Virus record (IMG/VR): IMGVR_UViG_3300018065_000020
Span: 1 to 47,724 of that record
Strand: one strand, 5' to 3'
DNA: 47,724 bases
DNA from: a virus
Shown here: piece after piece, positions 16,243-22,628 of the stretch
How the letters are laid out: each line of letters opens with the position of its first letter
Numbering within the stretch: position 1 is the stretch's first letter
Translations under genes and position numbers: made by a program
The notes under the pieces: generated by a model
The model's input: the letters and a program-made list of their open reading frames with translations, nothing else
What the model was told of the DNA's origin: nothing
The model's database searches: none

Positions 16243-16275
16243 CTCAGTTTAACATGTTACGGCTATGATTTATGT

Positions 16276-17067
16276 TTAGGCATTAAACTGTTTTACAAAG
16301 TCGTATAATACCCAATATTTACGGGTTGCACTGGGCGCCATATCTGGAAAAACTTTCTGTAACTCAGTTATAAAACCAGTCTTAGTGGCGTATTCTTCGC
16401 CGTGCTCTTTTAACCAGGCAATCACTGGAACATGATCAGCGGCTGTACGAACTGAAGTTAAACCTGCTTCACGTGATACTTTCGTATACATACGCTTCGC
16501 AGTCTTTTCTTCCAGCTCTGTCCATTTTTCCATAAGTTTTGCAATAGTATCGGCTTTCTTATCGCCGCCCTTACGAGAAGTAACGATAAGTTCTTTTTGA
16601 TCGTCGTTGGCAGTAACCGCCGTACGAGTTACACCTGCAGGCATTTCAATATCGTTTTCCTTACAATATTTCTTAATGCGAGACTTTGCAGAACTTGCTG
16701 AAACATCTAAAACATCTACTATCGCTTCAATTGCGCCTTTAACATCGATAGAACCTTCTTCAGTTACGAAGCCTTCAATTGCTTCATCAGCCTTGCGTTT
16801 CTTTTCAGCTGGCGATTCAACCAGTCCTGCTGACTTTTGAAACTTCTTATAAGCCGCTACTGCTTTCATTACCGAAAGATTGGCATGTTTTGTTAATGCC
16901 AAAATCATTTCGTCCTGACCCATTCCTTTTTCGTGCATTTGTTCACACATTTGAATAGGTGTCAATTCAGTTGCTTCAGTTGCAGTTGCTTCAGTCATTT
17001 TCTTAACTCCAGTTTTCTTAACAGTTGATTTTTTAGTGGTTGCTTTCTTAGCAGTTGTGTTAGACAT
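16276..17067 (-). CDS. Lys/Ala-rich putative DNA-binding (histone-like) phage protein
   Basis: 263 residues; start after AAGGAGACAATT. The first ~25 residues are a Lys/Thr/Ala tail with KK pairs every four to six residues. The rest is helical, with two or three segments of helix-turn-helix flavour (DVSASSAKSRIKKYCKEND; SREAGLTSVRTAADHVPV; DMAPSATRKYWVLYDF). The gene has its own promoter and a strong terminator, suggesting high, separate expression. A nucleoid-like or transcription-modulating DNA-binding role is inferred from composition; no family is recognised. Confidence 0.65.
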   Translation of the reverse strand: MSNTTAKKATTKKSTVKKTGVKKMTEATATEATELTPIQMCEQMHEKGMGQDEMILALTKHANLSVMKAVAAYKKFQKSAGLVESPAEKKRKADEAIEGFVTEEGSIDVKGAIEAIVDVLDVSASSAKSRIKKYCKENDIEMPAGVTRTAVTANDDQKELIVTSRKGGDKKADTIAKLMEKWTELEEKTAKRMYTKVSREAGLTSVRTAADHVPVIAWLKEHGEEYATKTGFITELQKVFPDMAPSATRKYWVLYDFVKQFNA

Positions 17068-17089
17068 AATTGTCTCCTTATGTGTATGT

Positions 17090-17117
17090 ATTTTAACAAA
17101 TATAAAAGTATACGCAA
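17090..17117 (-). promoter_or_regulatory. Predicted promoter for the Lys-rich protein gene
   Basis: Minus strand: TTGCGT (17117-17112), 16-base spacer, TAAAAT (17095-17090), with the start codon about 20 bases downstream of the -10 box behind AAGGAG. Confidence 0.5.
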
Positions 17118-17132
17118 GCTGTTAGCTAATAT

Positions 17133-17360
17133 TTATATTAAGTTTTTTGTGCTTTGCTTAGTATATGCCCGTATAACGCGAGAAATTTGCCTCCTGCTTT
17201 TATATACATTAAATAAAGTTAATACTACAGCTTGTATCTGTAAAACAGTATAGCCGCTGTCGTATAACTGTCGTGTTACCTTAGGAAAGGTAAGATTGCC
17301 TCCATGTCTTTCGACATTGTTCAATTTTCTTACAAGTTTATCCAATTGCCTATTGTTCAT
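17133..17360 (-). CDS. Small basic protein downstream of the VWA-like gene
   Basis: 75 residues from ATG 17360 (GGAGGAATTTTCCA upstream), overlapping the stop of the VWA-like gene. Basic and helical (NNRQLDKLVRKLNNVERHG; SRRQISRVIRAYTKQ), possibly nucleic-acid binding. Translational coupling suggests it works with the AAA+/VWA pair. No motif recognised. Confidence 0.5.
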   Translation of the reverse strand: MNNRQLDKLVRKLNNVERHGGNLTFPKVTRQLYDSGYTVLQIQAVVLTLFNVYKSRRQISRVIRAYTKQSTKNLI

Positions 17361-18249
17361 TGGAAAATTCCTCCATCTGTCTATAGGCATTCTTCAGGCT
17401 ATCCTTTGCTGTATTTACATCCATGGCCCTACTTAAATAAACGTATTTGGTATGGCCTTTATCAATCTCTTCCTGTAGTTGTATAGGTTTTTCTGAATTT
17501 AATATTCCGGCTGTTCCTAAAGACGCACGTAAATTGTGTTTTTGAGAATAGAAACATCCGAAACAAAATGTTCTCATAAAGCCTAAATGTGTCATTGCCG
17601 CTAATCTTTCTAACGATAAGGCCTGATTATATTCTTTGATTGTAATAGAGGCGGTCAACGATTTACCAATGTTTGAGAAAGCTCTATGTGCCAATACACC
17701 GGATACAATACGAACTGATTTACCTGCGCTCTCTAATTCTTCCATAAGACGAACGGCGACGGCGGCTCGCCATATACTGTCTTCGGCATTTTGGTTTGAG
17801 TTTCCACCTAAGTCAATCAATAAGGTAACTAGGTGTAGTTTACTAGCAACTTCTATTCGTTTGGTACGGGACCAAGCCGTATCGCATTGACCTTGATATA
17901 CTTTATGTATATCTAATTCATCTCCAAAGGATGATTTCAACTTTACACGTTTCACTTGATCGATTGTGTGTTTATACTCCTTAGTTCTATAACCAGTGAT
18001 ATCGTCTAATCGACTAATATATCTTTCCAATATATTATATAAATCCTTATCGCCTAATAGAGCTTTATCGATAACTTGATGAGCCACATAGTTACCTAAG
18101 CCAAACCATCTAGGCGATTTTTTTTCTGTTTTAACACATTGTTCAAATAGTTTTTTATGTTTTTGTGGCGGTGTGTAATCTAAGACATCTAATATGCTGT
18201 CGAAGTGTACACTTACCATTTTATCATTTTCTTGCACTATAGATGACAT
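17350..18249 (-). CDS. VWA-like protein, CobT/MoxR-partner type
   Basis: 299 residues; start after AAGGAGATCAC. Residues ~138-190 (HLVTLLIDLGGNSNQ, then AVAVRLMEELESAGKSVRIV) have the form of a von Willebrand A domain as found in CobT-like partners of AAA+ ATPases. The metal-binding (MIDAS) motif is atypical: D146 is kept, but the expected DxSxS reads DLGGN, so metal binding may be altered or lost. It is 21 bp downstream of the AAA+ ATPase gene, the usual arrangement of MoxR/CobS-VWA pairs that remodel or insert metal into client proteins. The client in this phage is unknown. Confidence 0.68.
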   Translation of the reverse strand: MSSIVQENDKMVSVHFDSILDVLDYTPPQKHKKLFEQCVKTEKKSPRWFGLGNYVAHQVIDKALLGDKDLYNILERYISRLDDITGYRTKEYKHTIDQVKRVKLKSSFGDELDIHKVYQGQCDTAWSRTKRIEVASKLHLVTLLIDLGGNSNQNAEDSIWRAAVAVRLMEELESAGKSVRIVSGVLAHRAFSNIGKSLTASITIKEYNQALSLERLAAMTHLGFMRTFCFGCFYSQKHNLRASLGTAGILNSEKPIQLQEEIDKGHTKYVYLSRAMDVNTAKDSLKNAYRQMEEFSNEQ

Positions 18250-18270
18250 GTGATCTCCTTAAGGGTACTT

Positions 18271-19443
18271 TTAATCCCCTGTAGTTACACCTTGATTTTG
18301 CATTAAACGTTTTTCTTCGGCTGACCAATCTTGAAAATATTTACCTGCTATTTTAAAAAGTGGCCATTCTCTGTTTACGTACATCTTACTAGCCGCAATT
18401 AATACGCGAGTAGACATGACACGTTTAAGATTATGATTTTCGATAACTTTACGAACTTCCCAGCCCCATGCTGTTATATCTTCATGTGCTAGATTTTGTT
18501 CAATGTGCTTATCGTAGTAAACAGCGAGCATACCCATTCTAAAACGGTCTAAGGTAGCCTCATCTAATGCATTACGAGCATGGTACATCGAGTCTGCGCC
18601 TTTACCGTAGGTATTGGTAGCCGCTATCGCTACAAAGTCTGGATGTTTTTCGACCAGGGGTTTATCGAATCTCTGTGGCAAGTAAAACGACCCATTGGCT
18701 AATGCCTGATTTAGAAATGTAAGTACATTCGGATCAGCGGCATCCATTTCATCAAATAGAAACACTCCACCGTTTTCATATAGCTGTACGAATGGAGATG
18801 TCACATGATTAAATTTGGCATTTTCACCAGTAGGTAATAACCAACCTGCGAAAACCGATTCGCTTATACCTGCTGAGCAGGACTGTGAGGCAAACGGCAT
18901 GTCTAAAGCCTTAGCTAATTGCCCTGCTAAAAAGGTCTTGCCTGCGCCTGCTGGACCGACAAGCATAATATTCTCTCGCTCCATCGCTAAATCAATCATG
19001 TCTTCAAATACAGCAGGAACCTTAACGTCTAATTCTACACGTTTACCTTCCGGTTTATGTTCGACGATAATCTTCCTGTGTTTAGCCATCTCTTCACGCC
19101 ATACTGATTGAGCTTCTTCCTTTAATAGCTCAATATTAGTAGTGTAATTTTTATTAGCACTCTGTATATCTTGTGCTATGCGCTCAATGAAATGCTTAAC
19201 AGTATCGTTTTCATATTTCTTGAAACGTTGTTCGATAAAATCTTCGGTGTCCTTATACTTATTAGGAACTTCTGTATTGTCTCTAACACCGTCTACAATA
19301 ACAGAAACAGCCTTTAGGTATTCGGCATTGTTTACGTTTTCGTATTGCTTTAGGACAAACTTCAATTCACCTAATTTTTTAGGTTGCTGGTCGTAAGGAA
19401 CACCCAAGTAATCTAAAACCGCTCTCATTTGTTGGACAGTCAT
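18271..19443 (-). CDS. AAA+ ATPase, MoxR/CobS-like
   Basis: 390 residues; GGAGTATTTGTA before ATG. Walker A GPAGAGKT (163-170), Walker B FLFDEMD (228-234), sensor 1 Asn (AATNTYG, ~277) and an Arg-finger region (ATLDRFRM, R300) are intact. The N-terminal ~140 residues are helical and family specific. MoxR/CobS-like ATPases act as hexameric remodelling chaperones with a VWA-domain partner, and such a protein is encoded directly downstream. The substrate is not evident. Confidence 0.85.
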   Translation of the reverse strand: MTVQQMRAVLDYLGVPYDQQPKKLGELKFVLKQYENVNNAEYLKAVSVIVDGVRDNTEVPNKYKDTEDFIEQRFKKYENDTVKHFIERIAQDIQSANKNYTTNIELLKEEAQSVWREEMAKHRKIIVEHKPEGKRVELDVKVPAVFEDMIDLAMERENIMLVGPAGAGKTFLAGQLAKALDMPFASQSCSAGISESVFAGWLLPTGENAKFNHVTSPFVQLYENGGVFLFDEMDAADPNVLTFLNQALANGSFYLPQRFDKPLVEKHPDFVAIAATNTYGKGADSMYHARNALDEATLDRFRMGMLAVYYDKHIEQNLAHEDITAWGWEVRKVIENHNLKRVMSTRVLIAASKMYVNREWPLFKIAGKYFQDWSAEEKRLMQNQGVTTGD

Positions 19444-19471
19444 TACAAATACTCCATTAGTTAAAAGATAT

Positions 19472-19491
19472 GCCCGGCGATTAAACCGGGC
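19472..19491 (-). terminator. Hairpin, possible weak terminator or mRNA-processing site
   Basis: Perfect 6-bp GC stem GCCCGG/CCGGGC with an 8-base loop, between the 88-residue gene and the AAA+ gene. On the minus strand it is followed by ATATCTTTT rather than a clean T tract, so termination may be partial. Confidence 0.4.
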
Positions 19492-19506
19492 TGTTAATAG
19501 TTCTGC

Positions 19507-19773
19507 TTAAGAAGCATCGAGGAATAGGTTGCTATCTTCCTTTTCTTGTGCATCGATAAATTCTTGCGCCTGCTTCCAAGTCAGGTTGTGATGTTTTTCT
19601 TCAGTATTCATATCGGTAATTGTTAAGTGAACTTCACCGCTACGAATGAATGGACGAATTTTATAGTCGTTGCTATTAATGTGTACCATTAAACCTCTTA
19701 ATACGGTAACTACTTCAGCTTCACTATAAGTGTCTTCGATTACATCGGCTATTTGTTGGAATAAAATACTCAT
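19507..19773 (-). CDS. Hypothetical acidic protein (88 residues)
   Basis: Start after GGAGAAGACA. Acidic, with an N-terminal helix (SILFQQIADVIEDTYSEAEV), then strands. Upstream (19774-19851) is a leader with a 7-bp inverted repeat TTGCCTC/GAGGCAA. No recognised motif. Confidence 0.6.
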   Translation of the reverse strand: MSILFQQIADVIEDTYSEAEVVTVLRGLMVHINSNDYKIRPFIRSGEVHLTITDMNTEEKHHNLTWKQAQEFIDAQEKEDSNLFLDAS

Positions 19774-19851
19774 TGTCTTCTCCAGTTGATTCGGTCAAAA
19801 TTAACCGTGCTTGCCTCCTACTATACGAGCTAAGAGGCAATAGCTGTTAAT

Positions 19852-20136
19852 CTATTGTAGTGTGGTTGAAGTTGGCATATTGTGCAGATCTACATCTGTA
19901 ATTTCTAAACTACCGTCTGCTAGTTCGCGAAACAGTTTATCTCCTTCTGAATAATCAGTAACTGCAACTCCAAAAGAATCGAAAGGAGGTTTTCTACCTT
20001 TTGCTTCTTCAAATCTAGCGTCTGTTTCTTCTAATGCGGCTAAATGCAATAGTAGTAATATAGGATTATTTGTAGTTGCAATAGGTATCCATAAATCTGC
20101 CGAGTTAAGATGTCCAATTATATGATAATATTTCAT
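19852..20136 (-). CDS. Hypothetical protein (94 residues)
   Basis: Start ATG 20136 (AAGGAGACGAAA directly upstream; the frame continues to 20175 without a site). Begins MKYYHIIGHLNSADLWIPIA and has an acidic C-terminal half (VTDYSEGDKLFRELADGS). One of several small early proteins in this run; unknown function. Confidence 0.6.
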   Translation of the reverse strand: MKYYHIIGHLNSADLWIPIATTNNPILLLLHLAALEETDARFEEAKGRKPPFDSFGVAVTDYSEGDKLFRELADGSLEITDVDLHNMPTSTTLQ

Positions 20137-20146
20137 TTTCGTCTCC

Positions 20147-20338
20147 TTAAGTAACAAACAGTTCCCAACCGCCATATGATTTGGCTTGGCTGATAACGTC
20201 TTTTAAAAATTCGGCATACATTCTTTCACGTTCTACTTGAGAACGCGACATTAAACGTGCCATTCTTTCGAGATGCTTATAATCGTCTTCTGTTAGGACA
20301 TAAAACGTATCATCTCTACCGCCGAGTACCATACTCAT
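20147..20338 (-). CDS. Hypothetical small protein (63 residues)
   Basis: ATG 20338 overlaps the upstream stop (ATGA) and follows AGGAGACGATAA. Highly charged helical protein (DDYKHLERMARLMSRSQVER). Unknown function. Confidence 0.55.
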   Translation of the reverse strand: MSMVLGGRDDTFYVLTEDDYKHLERMARLMSRSQVERERMYAEFLKDVISQAKSYGGWELFVT

Positions 20339-20541
20339 TTATCGTCTCCTAACGAATAATAGTATTCTCTAAATTCAATTTTACGAAAATAACTAACTAT
20401 ATTAAACAGCAATAGCCAATCGTTTTTAGATAAATGCTCGTTGTGTTGAGCTGAAAGATTTTTCAACCACGTGAGCTTTAAAGCCCATGTTGCATCAGCA
20501 CTCCATACGGTGCATAGTAAATCATCGAATGTCATACGCAT
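20335..20541 (-). CDS. Hypothetical small protein (68 residues)
   Basis: Start ATG 20541 chosen because AGGAGAAAATA precedes it; the frame is open to 20670 but that part overlaps the upstream gene and has no site. Helical and Trp/Leu rich (WALKLTWLKNLSAQHNEHLS). In front of it, at 20576-20596, lies a hairpin GCCCATTC/GAGTGGGC. Unknown function. Confidence 0.5.
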   Translation of the reverse strand: MRMTFDDLLCTVWSADATWALKLTWLKNLSAQHNEHLSKNDWLLLFNIVSYFRKIEFREYYYSLGDDK

Positions 20542-20611
20542 TATTTTCTCCTGTTTAGATGTTAATGTACATCTGTTAGCCCACTCTTTGGAATGGGCTA
20601 TAAGTTGTGCA

Positions 20612-20902
20612 TTAATATTTTGTTTCAGGCGAGTAAAGGTAACCGTCTTTGTAATATTGAATTGCTTCATCTATTGACATTTTATGCCATTCTTCAGTTT
20701 CAGACTCAAAATACTCTATGTAACTCATATCGTTTAATACATCATCAACGGGAGTATACATTGCACCGACAATGTAAGGACATTCATCTAAATAACGTAC
20801 GGTTTCAAAATATAATTGTCTGCAGGCTTTTTTATAACCTGCATATTCTTCATTAGAGTAACCAAGTTCTTTGGCTAATACATAATCATTTTTACGTTTC
20901 AT
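20612..20902 (-). CDS. Hypothetical acidic protein (96 residues)
   Basis: ATG 20902 overlaps the upstream stop (TAATG), with GGAGAACGATA upstream. Tyr-rich and acidic (MSYIEYFESETEEWHKMSI; IQYYKDGYLYS). Reminiscent of the small host-takeover-type proteins that phages make early, but no family is recognised. Confidence 0.6.
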   Translation of the reverse strand: MKRKNDYVLAKELGYSNEEYAGYKKACRQLYFETVRYLDECPYIVGAMYTPVDDVLNDMSYIEYFESETEEWHKMSIDEAIQYYKDGYLYSPETKY

Positions 20903-21360
20903 TATCGTTCTCCATTTACCTTGTTAAGCTCAGCATTAATATCCTCCTGTGCTTCACCAGTTTCAATTATTGCTAAACCGGATACAGTATAGTCGTCTGC
21001 ATAACTCTCAATTTTCTCGTCTGTTACGACTTTACGAGAATAATCACCAAAAAGTATTATCCACTTTTTAGTATCTACATCTTTACCAATGAGAGTATAG
21101 TAGGGACGTGGTACATGTGTATCGCTCGAATTTAATAAACGGTTAAGTTCTTTCTTTAAATTTTTAACATTAGTATGGTCAAGCTCAGCCGCCCAATACT
21201 CTGGGTTTAAGTTGGCTAATTTTACCTTGTACTCTAAATAAGCAACACGGCTATCTGAAACATTTTCCCAAGGGTTAATGTCGTCACCGTATACGGCTAG
21301 TATATTGCTTAAGGTAAATTTACTAATTAGATATTTTTCTTCAAAAGTTAATTTTTTCAT
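20902..21360 (-). CDS. Hypothetical protein (152 residues), first gene of the leftward early region
   Basis: Start after CGGAGTAGCAATC. N-terminal helical segment (TFEEKYLISKFTLSNILAVY), a central PYYTLIGKDVDTKKWIILFG beta segment and an acidic tail. Its mRNA would carry the long hairpin-rich leader at 21361-22015 if transcription starts in the AT-rich region beyond. Unknown function. Confidence 0.6.
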   Translation of the reverse strand: MKKLTFEEKYLISKFTLSNILAVYGDDINPWENVSDSRVAYLEYKVKLANLNPEYWAAELDHTNVKNLKKELNRLLNSSDTHVPRPYYTLIGKDVDTKKWIILFGDYSRKVVTDEKIESYADDYTVSGLAIIETGEAQEDINAELNKVNGER

Positions 21361-21374
21361 GATTGCTACTCCGT

Positions 21375-22015
21375 TTGGTTAAACTTGATGGAGCACCCTG
21401 CTAACAAGATGCTCTAGCAAGTTTCAACTACACTTTCGATTCATGTAAACACATCACTTAACGGCTTATGCATTTCCTTGTCCTGAGACATAAAGGGTAC
21501 GGCGTGTTTTGATGCTGATGTTTTAATGCAGGGCGGGATGGGTTGGCTAAGGGAGCAGAACTTTTAACGGCTTATGTTTGACGCGATGCAATACGGCGGA
21601 ACAGCCTGCTATTAACTACCTGATACAAGATGCAGTAATTACCCGGTGCAGTTGGTTTGCTTGTGAAGTGGGTTAACGTTATAGGCTTAAGTGTAAAAAC
21701 GGCTATCGTCCCCACGTTGTGAATGCTCTTGCCGAACGGCGAACATTTTTAAACTGGTACTAATGTACCTTTCATTAGGCTCTCGCGTAGTTAAGGCTTA
21801 TGCTTAATAAAGCGGCTTGCTACACGATGTGCATATAACACGTGCCTTAGGCATTGCACTTTGTTCCGTTGTCAGTCCCGTTGGATTCTAGTCTTACAAT
21901 TTGCTGAGCAGTGATATGCTGAACCTTCCCAACGGCGTACTAAGACCGCCATGTTGCCTCGCCAGCTTCCTGCTGGACTTCCTTGTAGTTGCATCCTTGC
22001 AATGCTTACTTTAAT
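21375..22015. ncRNA. Candidate large structured non-coding RNA or leader, strand uncertain
   Basis: About 640 bp without a credible coding frame and with clearly higher GC (roughly 42-48% in lines I counted) than the following 400 bp (about 25-30%). Short perfect hairpins are frequent: GGTAC-TAAT-GTACC (21756-21769), CCAGC-TTCCT-GCTGG (21962-21976), TTGCA-TCCT-TGCAA (21989-22002), GCCGAACGGC, and the bipartite hairpin at 21381-21424. A direct repeat TAACGGCTTATG recurs at 21459 and 21565 with a variant near 21792. High GC plus dense hairpins in an AT-rich phage is the usual sign of a structured RNA; phages are known to carry large ornate RNAs such as GOLLD and ROOL, but I cannot match it to either. 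An origin region is the alternative. Confidence 0.35.
21381..21424. other. Strong bipartite hairpin at the edge of the non-coding region
   Basis: AAACTTG pairs with CAAGTTT (7 bp) outside, ATG/TAG forms an internal loop, and GAGCA pairs with TGCTC (5 bp) inside. It lies just upstream of the start of the 152-residue gene. It looks like an RNA element rather than a terminator, as no T tract follows on either strand. Confidence 0.6.
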
Positions 22016-22410
22016 GTTTTTGGTGCACTTTACAATCAGTTTCAGCATCTGAAATTACCTATATAAGTAGAAGTAAAAAATAAATCTTTGTAAATCAAAG
22101 ACTTAGTGATTTCGCTGAGGCCAGAAAATAAATGCACTTTTTTCTTGCAATTAAGTTGACTTTTATCTTTTCTACAAAATTCAAAGAGTTATGCGTATAT
22201 TAGAAAAGACTTACATTCGCGGTAGTAACTCATTGAAATCATTAGAAAAGTGCTGATTTTGTCTATTTTTTAGACAGTAGAACACCAGTAATGGTGCAAC
22301 TTAACGTTGTACTTAAGTTTTATGCACTTATTTAAAACGTTAGGCCCACTTAGTGCTATGTATACAGTGATATTTCGTCTTTTAAATAATTTTAAATACA
22401 ACACTATTAC
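22016..22410. promoter_or_regulatory. AT-rich divergent control region with palindromes
   Basis: No gene. It contains hairpins TTTCAG-CAT-CTGAAA (22040-22054), TCTTTG-TAAAT-CAAAGA (22085-22101) and TGTCTA-TTTTT-TAGACA (22260-22276). It also contains degenerate copies of the GTGCAC motif at 22290-22304 and 22303-22316 (the latter 12 of 14 matching), and a GGTGCACTTT at 22021. It separates the leftward early region from the rightward primase/late region, so promoters for both, or a replication origin, may lie here. Confidence 0.5.
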
Positions 22411-22423
22411 TATATAGTATAAT
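22395..22423 (+). promoter_or_regulatory. Possible promoter for the primase operon
   Basis: A consensus -10 box TATAAT lies at 22418-22423 (in TATATAGTATAATAG), with only a weak -35 (AATACA, 17-base spacing). Transcription from here would give a ~185-base leader carrying the GC-rich hairpin and the short upstream ORF. Confidence 0.4.
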
Positions 22424-22439
22424 AGTTTTATGTATGTCG

Positions 22440-22520
22440 TTATTGCAGTGGGTCGCTCCCGCGAGGCATGCCGTTAGTCCGCCACCGCCCTTCAAACTCC
22501 GCAATAGGTGGCGGAACTAC
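22440..22520 (+). promoter_or_regulatory. GC-rich structured leader upstream of the primase
   Basis: A 9-bp perfect stem TCCGCCACC/GGTGGCGGA (22478-22486 and 22507-22515) encloses a 20-base loop. In front of it lie the smaller elements TCGC-TCCC-GCGA and GGCATGCC. This patch of high GC within a very AT-rich stretch looks like a 5' UTR regulatory structure. It does not match a riboswitch that I can name. Confidence 0.5.
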
Positions 22521-22559
22521 CGTTAACTAAAATAAGAAGCGGATAGGAGTTTAATAAAA

Positions 22560-22628
22560 ATGAATAATATCATGAATAAAGAAATTATCTTTATTAAGGA
22601 GGTTCCTATAGATGCCTGCCTTAATTAA
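22560..22628 (+). CDS. 22-residue leader peptide overlapping the primase start
   Basis: ATG 22560 follows AGGAG at ten bases. The frame (MNNIMNKEIIFIKEVPIDAC...) runs through the primase ribosome site and stops at 22628, 17 bases inside the primase gene. Translation of this peptide would traverse the primase AAGGAGG, so it may couple or attenuate primase synthesis. Short and without a second line of evidence. Confidence 0.4.
   Translation: MNNIMNKEIIFIKEVPIDACLN

Noticed and set aside
21375-22015. Group I intron or tmRNA in the gene-free block
   Set aside because: No interrupted gene flanks it, and I could not find intron core motifs or a tmRNA-type acceptor/T arm with tag frame.
22156-22190. 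Promoter from TTGACT in the AT-rich region
   Set aside because: No acceptable -10 box at 15-19 bases on the plus strand; similar partial boxes occur on the minus strand but none stands out.
22440-22520. A preQ1-type riboswitch controlling the replication genes
   Set aside because: The element is much larger than preQ1-I aptamers, lies before the primase rather than the deazaguanine genes, and shows none of the known aptamer consensus sequences I can recall.
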